Below, one piece after another: positions 20,842 to 29,888 of a stretch of DNA of 64,000 nt. Within the stretch, counting starts at the first letter, position 1. Every line of letters starts with the position of its first letter. Position numbers and translations under genes: made by a program. Source of the stretch: Mycolicibacterium pulveris. Lineage in GTDB: Bacteria; Actinomycetota; Actinomycetes; Mycobacteriales; Mycobacteriaceae. The stretch spans positions 1,860,001 to 1,924,000 of the forward strand of contig NZ_AP022599.1 of assembly GCF_010725725.1 (NCBI RefSeq), written 5' to 3'. Below the pieces are notes generated by a model. That model was not told the origin of the DNA. It saw nothing but the letters and a program-made list of their open reading frames with translations, and did not search any database.

Positions 20842-21759
20842 CTAGCTCACCGGCGGCGGGTTCACCCCGAACGGCTCGGCCGTGCGCGCGGCCAGGTACT
20901 CGGGCCGCGGGCGCGGCGCCGCGAACGGCTCGGTGAGCGCGTTCTCGATTGAGTTGAACACCAGGAAGACGTTCGACCGCGGCAGCGGCGTGATATTCGA
21001 CCCGGAACCGTGCAGCAGGTTCGAGTCGAACCAGATCGCCGTGCCGGCGGGTCCGGTCAACTGCTCGATGCCGTATTCGCCGGCGGCCTTGGTCAGCGTG
21101 TCGTGATCGGGCACACCGGTCTCCTGCCGCACCAGCGAGGAGGTGTGGTGGTTGTCCGGGGTGGCGCCGACGCACGGATAGAACACCCGGTGTGATCCCG
21201 GCAAGACCATCAGCGGACCGTTGTACGGGTAATTGTCCGTCAACGCGATCGAACACGAGACGGCACGCATGGCGGGCATCCCGTCCTCGGCATGCCAGGT
21301 TTCGAAGTCCGAATGCCAGTAGAACCCGGTGCCGGTGAACCCCGGCATGAGGTTGATGCGGGCCTGGTGGATGTAGACGTCGCTGCCGAGCAGCTGCCGC
21401 GCCACCGGGATCACCGTCTCCAACCCGACCACCTCGGCGACGAGGTCGCTGATCAGATGCGGCTCGAACACCGACCGGATGCTGCCGCCGGGTTCATAGA
21501 TCACCCGCGGGTCGTCGCGGTCCAGTTCGGCGCCCATGCGCTCGAGCTCATGACGCAGCGGCGGCAGCCAGTCCTCGCCGAGCGTGCCGGGCCGGATCAA
21601 ATAGCCCGCCTGCTCGTAGCCGTCCAGCTCAGCCTGGCTCAGCGGACCGTCGTGCGGGCCGCCCCACACCGTCGGCTCGGCACGGGGGATCGGTGCGATC
21701 GCGTGGCCCAGCCGCGTCGGATACGGATCGTGTACGCGGGGCATCGTGACTGCACTCAT
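20842..21759 (-). CDS. ectD: Ectoine 5-hydroxylase (EctD)
   Basis: 305 residues from the ATG overlapping the ectC stop (ATGA). It is a non-haem Fe(II)/2-oxoglutarate dioxygenase that hydroxylates ectoine to 5-hydroxyectoine. The iron triad can be placed at H149 and D151 (FYWHSDFETWH) and H250 (FDSNLLHGSGSN), and PLMVLPGSH is also typical of the family. Last gene of ectABCD; its presence means the cell can make both compatible solutes. Confidence 0.95.
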   Translation of the reverse strand: MSAVTMPRVHDPYPTRLGHAIAPIPRAEPTVWGGPHDGPLSQAELDGYEQAGYLIRPGTLGEDWLPPLRHELERMGAELDRDDPRVIYEPGGSIRSVFEPHLISDLVAEVVGLETVIPVARQLLGSDVYIHQARINLMPGFTGTGFYWHSDFETWHAEDGMPAMRAVSCSIALTDNYPYNGPLMVLPGSHRVFYPCVGATPDNHHTSSLVRQETGVPDHDTLTKAAGEYGIEQLTGPAGTAIWFDSNLLHGSGSNITPLPRSNVFLVFNSIENALTEPFAAPRPRPEYLAARTAEPFGVNPPPVS

Positions 21760-22145
21760 GCTATCTGTGGCGGCGGATAAGCGCCGGTCTCGTCGTGGAC
21801 CTCGGTACCGGTCACCGGGGGGTTGAAGACACACAGCATGCGAAGCTGCTCGTCGCAGGTGACCCGGTGCCGTTCGTGGCCGTCGAGCAGGTACATCGTG
21901 CCCGGGCCCAGCGGCCACGTCTCACCGGTCTCGAGGTTCGTCACCGAGCCCCTGCCTTCGACGACCCAGACGGCCTCGACGTGGTGTTGGTAGTGGAACT
22001 CGCTGACCGAGTTCGGCCTGATGGTCGTCTCGTGAAACGAGAATCCCACACCGTCACCGGCGAGGATGATCCGTTTGGACCGCCACGCGCCGTCGGCGAC
22101 ATCGCGTTCGGTGCCGGTGATCTCGGCGGTAGTGCGCACAATCAT
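21756..22145 (-). CDS. ectC: L-ectoine synthase (EctC)
   Basis: 129 residues, the normal length for this small cupin. It closes the ring of N-gamma-acetyl-diaminobutyrate to form ectoine. Recognised by MIVRTTAEITGTERDV at the start, HETTIRPNSVSEFHYQHHVEAV (cupin metal/substrate strand, quoted in part as FHYQHHVEAVW) and MYLLDGHERHRV. It overlaps ectD by four bases and lies 13 bases after ectB. Confidence 0.95.
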   Translation of the reverse strand: MIVRTTAEITGTERDVADGAWRSKRIILAGDGVGFSFHETTIRPNSVSEFHYQHHVEAVWVVEGRGSVTNLETGETWPLGPGTMYLLDGHERHRVTCDEQLRMLCVFNPPVTGTEVHDETGAYPPPQIA

Positions 22146-22158
22146 GGTGGATCACTTT

Positions 22159-23448
22159 CTATGCGGAGACCGTCGCGGTGACGGCCTCGGCGAGGATGTC
22201 AAGGCCGGTCTCGAGCTCGTCACGCGAGGCGGTGAGCGGCGGCAGCAGCTTCACCACCTCGTCCGAGGGGCCGCTGGTCTCCATCAGCGCACCGCGGTCG
22301 AATGCGGCACGGCAGACCTGCGACGCCAGCTCGGTGGCCTCGAACTTCAGCCCCTGCGCCATTCCGCGACCGCGCGCGGAGACGCCGTCGTGCTCGGCCG
22401 CGATCTCCTCGAGGCGGGCCCGCATGAACTCGCCCTTGCCCACCGTGGCGTCGGTGAAATCGGAACTCTGCCAATAGGTTTTGATCGCCTGGGTCGCGGT
22501 GATGAATGCCGGGTTGTGGCCGCGGAAGGTGCCGTTGTGCTCGCCGGGTGCCCAGACGTCCAAATCACGACGGAACAACGTCAGCGCCATCGGCAACCCG
22601 TAACCGCTGATCGACTTCGACAGCGTCACGATGTCGGGCACGATGCCGGCCTCCTCGAAGCTGAAGAAGGGACCCGTTCGGCCGCAACCCATTTGGACGT
22701 CGTCGACGATCAGCAGGATGTCGCGCTTGTGGCACAGCTTCTCCAGCGCCTGCAACCACTCGATACGGGCGACGTTGAGTCCGCCTTCGCCCTGCACGGT
22801 TTCGACGATGACCGCGGCAGGCCGGTTGAGCCCGCTGCCGGAGTCGTCGAGAACCCGCTCGAACCAGTGGAAGTCCTCGGTGACACCGTCGAAGTAGTTG
22901 TCGTACGGCATCGGGGTGGCGTGCACGAGTGGTATGCCCGCGCCCGCGCGCTTCATCGAGTTGCCGGTCACCGAGAGCGCACCCAACGTCATCCCGTGAA
23001 AAGCGTTGGTGAAGCTGATGATCGACTCGCGGCCGGTCACCTTCCTGGCCAGTTTCAGCGCCGCCTCGACCGAGTTGGCGCCGGTCGGGCCCGGGAACTG
23101 CACCTTGTAGTCCAGCCCACGCGGCCGCAGGATCTGGCGTTCGAAGGCCTGCAGGAACTCCGTCTTCGCGCTCGTGGCGACATCCAGGGAATGCACGATC
23201 CCGTCGGACGCCAAATACTCGAGAAGCGGGCGCTTCAGAGCCGGGTTGTTGTGTCCGTAGTTCAAAGCCCCTGCGCCGGCGAAGAAGTCGAGATACCTCC
23301 GGCCCGAGGTGTCGGTGACCCAGGATCCCTGGGCGCTCTCCATCACGGCCGGCCAGCCGCGGCAGTAGCTTCGCACCTCGGATTCCACCGAGGCATAAAC
23401 CTCGGGAAGGTCGGCTTCGGACAGGGGGGCCATTATTGCCAGCGACAT
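22159..23448 (-). CDS. ectB: Diaminobutyrate--2-oxoglutarate transaminase (EctB)
   Basis: 429 residues. A class III PLP aminotransferase that makes L-2,4-diaminobutyrate from aspartate semialdehyde and glutamate. The PLP lysine is K278 in LSKSISGYGLP; IVDDVQMGCGRTG holds the cofactor-contacting Asp, and FPGPTGANSVEAALKLAR is the usual EctB cofactor loop. Second gene of the ect operon, 47 bases after ectA. Confidence 0.96.
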   Translation of the reverse strand: MSLAIMAPLSEADLPEVYASVESEVRSYCRGWPAVMESAQGSWVTDTSGRRYLDFFAGAGALNYGHNNPALKRPLLEYLASDGIVHSLDVATSAKTEFLQAFERQILRPRGLDYKVQFPGPTGANSVEAALKLARKVTGRESIISFTNAFHGMTLGALSVTGNSMKRAGAGIPLVHATPMPYDNYFDGVTEDFHWFERVLDDSGSGLNRPAAVIVETVQGEGGLNVARIEWLQALEKLCHKRDILLIVDDVQMGCGRTGPFFSFEEAGIVPDIVTLSKSISGYGLPMALTLFRRDLDVWAPGEHNGTFRGHNPAFITATQAIKTYWQSSDFTDATVGKGEFMRARLEEIAAEHDGVSARGRGMAQGLKFEATELASQVCRAAFDRGALMETSGPSDEVVKLLPPLTASRDELETGLDILAEAVTATVSA

Positions 23449-23495
23449 GCAGTCAATCCTCAGTTTCGATCAATCAATTTACGGTTTCGGTCATT

Positions 23496-24035
23496 TCATG
23501 CGGTTAGCGCTGCCGTGATCGGGCCGATCCGCAACAGCGGCTCGTCCTCGTGCTCCCCCGCCGCGGAAAGGAGCGCGGAGCTGAAATGCGGACTCTCGGC
23601 CAACGGCACCCCGTGGCGCCGGGCGAACGCTCCGAAAAACGCCCGGGACGCCGTGTTGCTCGGGGCCACCGTGGTCTCCACGGTGACGGGGTGACCAAAG
23701 CGGTCGCGCCGCACGCGGTACACCAGCGCATCGAGCATTGCGCTGGCCAGACCCTGCCCACGAGCGGAGTCGGAAACCGCCACCTGCCAGACGAACAACA
23801 CATCCGGTCGGGCCGGCGGGTGATAGCCGGTGATGAGCCCGCACAGTTCGCCGTCCCGATCCGCCACGATCGAGGTGTCCGCGAAATCCGTCGCCATCAA
23901 CAGGTACGCGTACGACGAGTTGAGGTCAAGTACACCGGTCGCAGCAACTAATTGGTGCATTGCGAGCGCATCTGCAGCCACCGGCGCGCGTAGGGAATCG
24001 GCCCACGGATCCGGGGCAGAGTTCAGAGCGGACAT
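23496..24035 (-). CDS. ectA: Diaminobutyrate acetyltransferase (EctA)
   Basis: 179 residues with a GNAT fold: VWQVAVSDSARGQGLASAML contains the acetyl-CoA loop (RGQGLA). LDLNSSYAYLL near the N-terminus is a hallmark of EctA. It acetylates the gamma-amino group of diaminobutyrate. First gene of ectABCD, transcribed away from the F420-type oxidoreductase; the 262-base gap must carry the osmotically controlled promoter, but no clear -35/-10 pair was identified there. Confidence 0.95.
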   Translation of the reverse strand: MSALNSAPDPWADSLRAPVAADALAMHQLVAATGVLDLNSSYAYLLMATDFADTSIVADRDGELCGLITGYHPPARPDVLFVWQVAVSDSARGQGLASAMLDALVYRVRRDRFGHPVTVETTVAPSNTASRAFFGAFARRHGVPLAESPHFSSALLSAAGEHEDEPLLRIGPITAALTA

Positions 24036-24284
24036 AACTTAGTTAGCAGTCACCACCGAGCAGTTGTCGACCATCGCTAGTTCAGATCTTCGGTGTTGCC
24101 GACCGTAAGCCAGCCTCACTAGCCGATCAAGCGCCCCGACCGGCCCGATAGGCGAGCAGAACTTCGAATTCACCGCGCAACCCTGCGCAAACACGAGGAC
24201 ACGCCGCGCCCGATCGCCCGGCCGCAGCGTTATCAAATCGTTACCAAATACGCCGTCGACGTGAGCTGCGCCACTACCTGGCTC

Positions 24285-24290
24285 TACGCT
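24285..24290 (+). promoter_or_regulatory. Leaderless -10 element for the LLM oxidoreductase
   Basis: TACGCT lies 7 bases before the GTG at 24298, consistent with a transcript that begins at the start codon. Confidence 0.45.
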
Positions 24291-24297
24291 GGCGTCC

Positions 24298-25242
24298 GTG
24301 AACTCACTGTCGAGCTTTCGGGTCTTCGTCGAACCCCAGCAAGGCGCCTCCTACGCCGATCAACTCGCCGTCGCCCTCGCCGCCGAGCAACTTGGTTACT
24401 CGGCGTTCTTCCGGTCAGATCACTGCCTCGCGATGAGCGGTGACGGTTTGCCCGGTCCGACCGACTCGTGGGTCACCCTGGCGGGCATCGCCCGCGAGAC
24501 GTCTTCGATTCGGCTGGGCACCCTGGTCACCTCGGCGACGTTCCGGTATCCCGGACCGCTGGCGGTCTCGGTCGCCCAGGTCGACGAAATGAGCGGCGGG
24601 CGGGTCGAATTCGGCATCGGGGCCGGGTGGTTCGAGGCCGAACACACCGGCTACGCCATCCCGTTCCCGCCGGTGCGTGAGCGGTTCGAGCGGCTCACCG
24701 AACAGCTGCACATCCTCACCGGGATGTGGACGACGCCGCTGGGCAACACCTTCGACTACACGGGCACCCACTACACCGTGACGAACTCGCCGGCGCTGCC
24801 CAAACCCGCGCAGTCGCCGCATCCGCCGATCATCATCGGCGGCACCGGCGCCAAACGCACGCCGGCGCTGGCGGCGGAATTCGCCGCGGAGTTCAACGTT
24901 CCGTTCGTCTCGCTCGACGTGGCCACGACCCAGATCAACAGGGTCCGTACGGCTTTGGCCGACGCCGGGCGCTCGGTGGACTCGCTGACCTTCTCGGCCG
25001 CGTTCGTGGTCTGCGCGGGCCGTGACGAGGCCGAGATCGCCCGGCGCGCGGCGGCGATCGGTCGTGAGGTTGACGAGCTGCGCAGCAACTCCCCCCTGGT
25101 GGGCACCCCCGCAGAGATCGCCGACAAGCTCGTCGGCTACACCGACGCCGGAATTCAGCGGGTGTACCTGCAGCTTCTGGACATGTCCGACCTGGACCAC
25201 CTGGAGTTCTTCGCCCGCGAAGTGGTTCCCGCGTTGCGCTGA
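24298..25242 (+). CDS. LLM-class, probably F420-dependent oxidoreductase
   Basis: 314 residues with the luciferase-like monooxygenase TIM-barrel. Motifs include FFRSDHCLAM near the N-terminus, TSSIRLGTLVTSATFRYPG, SGGRVEFGIGAGWFEAEH, and PHPPIIIGGTGAKRTP. Mycobacterial members usually use coenzyme F420, and the pattern here resembles those more than flavin monooxygenases. The substrate is unknown. The GTG start is supported by the TANNNT element 7 bases upstream and by the absence of a ribosome site. It is divergent from ectA. Confidence 0.88.
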   Translation: MNSLSSFRVFVEPQQGASYADQLAVALAAEQLGYSAFFRSDHCLAMSGDGLPGPTDSWVTLAGIARETSSIRLGTLVTSATFRYPGPLAVSVAQVDEMSGGRVEFGIGAGWFEAEHTGYAIPFPPVRERFERLTEQLHILTGMWTTPLGNTFDYTGTHYTVTNSPALPKPAQSPHPPIIIGGTGAKRTPALAAEFAAEFNVPFVSLDVATTQINRVRTALADAGRSVDSLTFSAAFVVCAGRDEAEIARRAAAIGREVDELRSNSPLVGTPAEIADKLVGYTDAGIQRVYLQLLDMSDLDHLEFFAREVVPALR

Positions 25243-25280
25243 ACGCGCGCCGGCAGCAACCCGCGGCTACGATGCGTGCC

Positions 25281-25715
25281 GTGACCCGCCGGGACGACGA
25301 TGGCGCCGGGCAGCCGTGGTACAACCGGACACCTGCGGTGCTCGGGGCGAGCATCGCCGGACTGGCGGTGATCGGTCTTCTGGTGTTCGTGGTGTCGGCG
25401 GCAGCCGGCCAGTTCGGCGAGCCCGAACAAGCCCCGCTTCATTTCGTCGAGCCCAGCTACTCGACGCCGACCACCCCAGCCGCGACCACGACGGCCACCA
25501 CCGCGACGGTCACCACCACGAGCCCGCCGCAGACCACCGACCTCTCGGCGATCGAGACCACCTCGACCTCGGAAACCACGTCGGAGCCCGGGACCTCCAG
25601 CGCCGAGCCGACCAGCGAGGCTGACGACGAGGACGAAGAGGAAGACGAGACGACGGAGCGCACCACCCGCCGCCCGCGCACGAATGTGACGCGCACGCTC
25701 TATCCGTTGCCCTGA
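25281..25715 (+). CDS. Single-pass membrane protein with Thr-rich tail (1)
   Basis: 144 residues if translation starts at GTG 25281, which follows TACGAT (25268-25273) by 7 bases and is therefore favoured over an ATG at 25272. A short cytoplasmic start with PWYNRTP leads into a helix at about 20-42. The outside part is Thr/Ser/Pro-rich, then acidic (DDEDEEEDE), ending in a basic stretch (RTTRRPRTNVTRTLYPLP). The PWYxRxP juxtamembrane motif recurs in the next gene and in the Hsp70-like protein at 31886. The function is unknown. Confidence 0.65.
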   Translation: MTRRDDDGAGQPWYNRTPAVLGASIAGLAVIGLLVFVVSAAAGQFGEPEQAPLHFVEPSYSTPTTPAATTTATTATVTTTSPPQTTDLSAIETTSTSETTSEPGTSSAEPTSEADDEDEEEDETTERTTRRPRTNVTRTLYPLP

Positions 25716-25734
25716 GCGCCTACTATCGATTTTC

Positions 25735-26193
25735 GTGGCGCGCTACGGACCTCCCGACGACCCGAACTATCCGAATGACGACCCGACCGCGTACGTCGAC
25801 TACGGCGACGGCGGCCCTCCGCCCCCGGAACCCACGCCGTGGTACCGCAAGCCCGCCGCGCTGGTGGCGTTCGGCGCGCTCGGCGCGGTAGTGATCGCGC
25901 TGATCGTGTGGGGCCTGGCCCAGTTGATCACCGGCGGTGACGAGCCGACCGACTCCGAAACGCTGACCCCGCTGACCACCACGTCGCAGTCGGTGGTGAC
26001 GACCGTGCCGCCACGGGAAACCGTCACGGAGACCGTCACTCCCACGACCACCGAGCCGCAACCGACCACGACGACGACAACAACGACACCCACCACGACG
26101 ACCACTACGACCACCGTCGAGCCGACCACGACGATCAGCACGACGACCGAGACGGTGACCGAGACCGTCACGGCGCCGCCCGAAAGCGAGTAG
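25735..26193 (+). CDS. Single-pass membrane protein with Thr-rich tail (2)
   Basis: 152 residues from GTG, with TACTAT (25721-25726) 8 bases upstream (leaderless pattern). An Asp/Pro/Tyr-rich cytoplasmic start (YGPPDDPNYPNDDPTAY) is followed by PTPWYRKPAALVAFG and a helix at about 42-65, then a tail made mostly of Thr with Val/Glu. It is laid out like the preceding gene (19 bases upstream) and the two look like a diverged duplication. Thr-rich tails are likely O-mannosylated in mycobacteria; that is inference. No enzymatic domain. Confidence 0.65.
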   Translation: MARYGPPDDPNYPNDDPTAYVDYGDGGPPPPEPTPWYRKPAALVAFGALGAVVIALIVWGLAQLITGGDEPTDSETLTPLTTTSQSVVTTVPPRETVTETVTPTTTEPQPTTTTTTTTPTTTTTTTTVEPTTTISTTTETVTETVTAPPESE

Positions 26194-26220
26194 CTAGGCG
26201 TCCGCCGGTGATCCGCGATC

Positions 26221-26274
26221 GACTCTGCGCTCAGAGCGCGATTTCAGCCGATTTCACGCTCTGAGCGCAGAGTC
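26221..26274. terminator. Perfect 18-bp hairpin between convergent genes
   Basis: GACTCTGCGCTCAGAGCG (26221-26238) is the exact reverse complement of 26257-26274, with an 18-base loop. Placed between the convergent 25735 gene and iniC, it could stop transcription from both sides. Each arm is partly self-complementary (CGCTCAGAGCG). Confidence 0.65.
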
Positions 26275-26284
26275 AACGCTGAGA

Positions 26285-26336
26285 CCGCAGCTGGTTTGGC
26301 CGCTCAGCGGCCGCAGCTGGTTTGGCCGCTCAGCGG
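26285..26336. repeat. Perfect 26-bp tandem duplication at the iniC 3' end
   Basis: Two identical 26-base units (26285-26310 and 26311-26336) each start CCGCAGCTGGTTTGG and end CCGCTCAGCGG. The second contains the last codons and stop of iniC, so the first looks like a duplicated gene end. Confidence 0.9.
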
Positions 26337-27823
26337 CCGCGGGCCGCGTATTCGGCCACCAGCGCCTCGGCGCTTCGCACCGCCGCTCGGCACGCCCGCG
26401 TGGTGAACGGGTCGTTGAGCGGGTGATCGGCCCGGCGGCGCCAGCGCTGCGCCGCCGCGAACGCCGCTCTCGGCCCGTCGTGGGGCGCATCGGGTTGCAG
26501 GCCGAGCCTGCTGGCCGCGTCGGTGCCCGAGCCACCGATGATCCGCCGCAGCGACGCCATCTCGTCTTCGTTCAACGTCGTTGGCCGCGAGTGCAATTGG
26601 GAAAGCAACCGCAGCTCTTCGAAGGCGTGGGTGTCGGCGAGCAGCGGGTCGATGTCGGCGATGATGTACGGCGTGGCGTAGATCGGATTGTTCTGCACGA
26701 ACTGCCGAAGCGACCGCAGCGCCGTGTGAGCCTTGAGCAGATCCGAGCGTTGCGCGAACTGTTGATCGATGACTTCACGCAGCGCCACCAGGCCGCTGCG
26801 CTCCAGCAGTTCGTCGGCCAATGCCACCGAATCCGTGACGCCGGCACGCAGCACCGCGATCGAGATCCTGATCCCGAACATGCCGAACCGGTCCAGCAGC
26901 GCGGCCCGGGTGGCGGCGTCGACCGGCAGATCACTGTCCTCGCGCACGAACCGATCCACCGACAGCATCGCCTTGGTGAGTTCGGCGGCGTCCACCGCGG
27001 CGAGCTTCTCCAGCGCGACGAACTCGCTTTGGCGCAGGTTACGGGCCGTGAACGCCAGCAGACCCGACACCGGGACCACCGCCTGGCAGATGCCGGTCCG
27101 GTCCATCTCTTTGGTGAACCGGGTGGCCACGTCCTTGGCCGACAGCATCGCATCGATTCGTCCGGCGCCGATCTCGTCGGCGCGCGAGACCACCCCGATC
27201 ACGCCGAGCGCCCCCGCGGAGCCACCCACCAACTCACCGATCTGCTTGAGCAGCGCGATGTCTGGGGCATTGAGCGTGCGCAGCAGGAACACCACGGCGT
27301 CGACACGGGGCACGCCGTCGTCGGGCACCAGCAGCTGCAGTGTGCGCTCGGAGACGTCGCGGTTCAGCGACGACGTGCCCGGGGTGTCGATGATGGTGGC
27401 GTCGATCAGTTCGGCGGCGGGCCACTCGACGTCGAGGTCGACGATGTCCTCGGGGTCGAGGCTGGCGAAGTCGAACGTGAGGCCACCCTCGGTGGGGTCG
27501 CGGCCGATGGGCACGTTGGAGCGTCGGCCGCCGACGTGGTTGGCCGTCACCTTCGGCGTCGGGCCGTGCCGGAACCACGTCACGATGCGGGTCGCCTCGG
27601 TGGCGTCGGTGGGCGCAATGTCCTCTCCCACAAGGGCATTCACCAGGGTGGACTTACCGGCCTTCAGCGTTCCCGCCAGCGCGATGCGGATCGGCTGGTT
27701 GAGCCGGCGACCGATACGGTCCAGTTCGTTGTGCACGTCGGGGCGGTTCCGGTAAGCGGGATCGGCGCGGTAGGCCTGGATGGTTCCGCCCAGGATCGCG
27801 CGCACCTGATCGCTCGTGCTCAT
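26330..27823 (-). CDS. iniC: IniC, dynamin-like GTPase of the isoniazid-induced operon
   Basis: 497 residues with an N-terminal GTPase domain: G1 AGTLKAGKSTL (residues 50-60), G3 IIDTPGTSS and a G4-like VVSRADE. The rest is helical, with no clear membrane span. In mycobacteria iniBAC is induced by drugs that block cell-wall synthesis (isoniazid, ethambutol), and IniA/IniC resemble bacterial dynamins that remodel membranes. It lies 108 bases after iniA in iniB-iniA-iniC. Its last codons overlap a 26-bp tandem duplication. Confidence 0.93.
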   Translation of the reverse strand: MSTSDQVRAILGGTIQAYRADPAYRNRPDVHNELDRIGRRLNQPIRIALAGTLKAGKSTLVNALVGEDIAPTDATEATRIVTWFRHGPTPKVTANHVGGRRSNVPIGRDPTEGGLTFDFASLDPEDIVDLDVEWPAAELIDATIIDTPGTSSLNRDVSERTLQLLVPDDGVPRVDAVVFLLRTLNAPDIALLKQIGELVGGSAGALGVIGVVSRADEIGAGRIDAMLSAKDVATRFTKEMDRTGICQAVVPVSGLLAFTARNLRQSEFVALEKLAAVDAAELTKAMLSVDRFVREDSDLPVDAATRAALLDRFGMFGIRISIAVLRAGVTDSVALADELLERSGLVALREVIDQQFAQRSDLLKAHTALRSLRQFVQNNPIYATPYIIADIDPLLADTHAFEELRLLSQLHSRPTTLNEDEMASLRRIIGGSGTDAASRLGLQPDAPHDGPRAAFAAAQRWRRRADHPLNDPFTTRACRAAVRSAEALVAEYAARGR

Positions 27824-27931
27824 CTCGAGCTACCTCGACGTCCTCCCGCTCGGCAATGACTCGACAAAGATCGGAAGAACCAGCTTAGGCCCGCCGGGTG
27901 GCAGCGGCGCCACGCCGCACCCCGATTCGGG

Positions 27932-29791
27932 TCAGGCGGGCGTCAGCTTGGTCGCGTGCTCAAGCACCTGTCTGAGAATGTTGAGCTGACGCTCAAGTTC
28001 ACGGATCCGGTTGTTGCGTTCGGCTTCCTCCAGCTTGGCCGCCGCGATCGTGGCCTGCAGCGACTCGTTGAGCGACCGCGTGGTCTGATTGGCGATCGCG
28101 CGGTAATGGTCGCGCAACTGCCGCTGGATGGCCTTGAGCCGGTCACGGGACTCCTTGCTCACCACGAACTGGGTGTCGTCGATGAACCGGCGGGTGTTCA
28201 GCTTCGCCTCGTTGCGCACCCGCAGCATCCGGTTCTCCATGTTCTCCTTGTAGGCGGTGCGTCCCATCAGCAGCCCGGCACCGATGGACAGCGGGTTGAA
28301 CATGCCCAGCCCGGCGAACGACGTCATCATGCCGAACATCAATACCCCGCCGTAGGAGCCCTGCATCCCCATGGTGAGCTTGCGGCCCTTACCGATCGGC
28401 TTGGCCTCGAGGTTGGCCAGCGACTTGATCTCGCCGAGACTGGCGCCCATCTGGCTGGGGTCGATCTGCGGCATCTTGACCGCCTCCAGGCCCGCCTCCA
28501 CGAACGTGCGCGCGACCTCGGCGGCCAGCACCTCCGCGCGCTGGTAGGCCCACACGAAGTTGTCACCCACCGCGGTGGCGACCGCCTCCTCCAACTCTGC
28601 GCCGATCTCGGCCCAGTGATGGGTGGGATCGCAGTGGTCGATCACCTGCTCGATGTGTTGGCTGATCGCCCGGAACCGGTTGCGCAGATCATGGTCGACA
28701 TCGGCGGTCAGGTCGGAGATCCCGTCGTTGAGTACCTGCTGCCACAACGCGGTCTGCTGCAACGCGTCTTGAGCTTCCTGTTTGCGTTGCTCGAGTTCGT
28801 CTTTGAGCCGATCCCGGGTCTCGGGGTCGTTCAACGCCGCCAGTTCGGATTCCACCGCCATCGTCAGATGCTCTGCGGCCGAACGGACCTCGTTGACCAC
28901 CAGATCGCGGATCCGGTCGTTCTGCTGAGCCAGCACCTGTTCGCTGAGGAACCTCACGATGGCAGGGAAGTTCGACTCCTCGTTGAGCTCTTTGTCGTTG
29001 AGCTGGATGGCATGGCTGCGCAGCAGCGACGACGACGGAATGATCGGGATGTCCAGTCCCACGCGTTGCAGATGGGCCATGTTGGCTTCGACGATCTGGC
29101 GCCAATGCGGGTAGAGGTCGGTCTTGGTGGCGATGATCGTTGCCAGCGGGCATATCTCGAAGGCCTGCCGCATGAACGTCATCTCGGGTTCGGTGAACTC
29201 CTGGCTGGTGTCGCTGCACATCAGCAGCGCGTCGGCGTCCGGCATCAGGCCGAGCGTCGCCGACAGGTGAGGCTGGCCGTGACCGCCGACGCCGGGCGTG
29301 TCCACGAACGACAACCCGTTCTTCAACAATGGACTGGCCGCGGTGACCTCGACCCGCAGCACCTCTCGGCCACCCGCCTGCGGAGCGCGGCGCAGGTCAT
29401 TGGTGATGTCGGCCATCGGGATCTCGATCTCATCGGGCTCCTCCCCTTCGCCCCGCGCGACAACGAGTTTCGCGGTCGCGGTCTCGCCGTAGGTCACCAC
29501 GGTCGGCAGCACCGTGCTCTCGTCGTCGCCGACCCGCGCCACCGGCACGTTGAGCAGTGAGTTCAGCAGCTGGCTCTTGCCCTGCTTGAGTTGACCGGCG
29601 ACCACCACCCGGATCTGCGGGTCCAAAACGCGCTTCTTCGCCCTGGCCAACCGGTCGGCCAGGTCACCCCGTTCGTGCGCATCGGCGATCCTGCTGGTGT
29701 GGTCGATCAGTTCGACGATCACCTTTGTTGTTTTGGCCGGCCCGCCGGCCGGTGCCGCCCCTGGCTTGCGCGGATCGGTGGATTGCGTCAT
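27932..29791 (-). CDS. iniA: IniA, dynamin-like membrane GTPase
   Basis: 619 residues from ATG 29791, supported by AGAGGAA upstream. GTPase motifs: G1 GQLKQGKS (66-73), G3 FVDTPGVGG, G4 IATKTDLYP. A long helical stalk contains a hydrophobic patch at about 480-510 (GGVLMFGMMTSFAGLGMF, then SIGAGLLMG) that would insert into the membrane, and a C-terminal coiled coil (KLEEAERNNRIRELERQLN). IniA from other mycobacteria is a dynamin-like protein able to tether and fuse membranes. Middle gene of iniBAC. Confidence 0.95.
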   Translation of the reverse strand: MTQSTDPRKPGAAPAGGPAKTTKVIVELIDHTSRIADAHERGDLADRLARAKKRVLDPQIRVVVAGQLKQGKSQLLNSLLNVPVARVGDDESTVLPTVVTYGETATAKLVVARGEGEEPDEIEIPMADITNDLRRAPQAGGREVLRVEVTAASPLLKNGLSFVDTPGVGGHGQPHLSATLGLMPDADALLMCSDTSQEFTEPEMTFMRQAFEICPLATIIATKTDLYPHWRQIVEANMAHLQRVGLDIPIIPSSSLLRSHAIQLNDKELNEESNFPAIVRFLSEQVLAQQNDRIRDLVVNEVRSAAEHLTMAVESELAALNDPETRDRLKDELEQRKQEAQDALQQTALWQQVLNDGISDLTADVDHDLRNRFRAISQHIEQVIDHCDPTHHWAEIGAELEEAVATAVGDNFVWAYQRAEVLAAEVARTFVEAGLEAVKMPQIDPSQMGASLGEIKSLANLEAKPIGKGRKLTMGMQGSYGGVLMFGMMTSFAGLGMFNPLSIGAGLLMGRTAYKENMENRMLRVRNEAKLNTRRFIDDTQFVVSKESRDRLKAIQRQLRDHYRAIANQTTRSLNESLQATIAAAKLEEAERNNRIRELERQLNILRQVLEHATKLTPA

Positions 29792-29888
29792 GGATTCCTC
29801 TTGTCGAAAGGCGCTGTCTACTAAAGGTAGATGCGCCAACTGGCGGGGATCAGATTTTGATCCCCGCCAGCCGCGCCATCCGGTTGGG

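Noticed and set aside
22066..23694. 540-codon plus-strand frame over ectB and ectC
   Set aside because: Antisense shadow of clearly identified ect genes; no ribosome site and no recognisable motif.
27956..29560. 530-codon plus-strand frame opposite iniA
   Set aside because: IniA GTPase motifs are intact on the minus strand; the antisense reading is a composition shadow.
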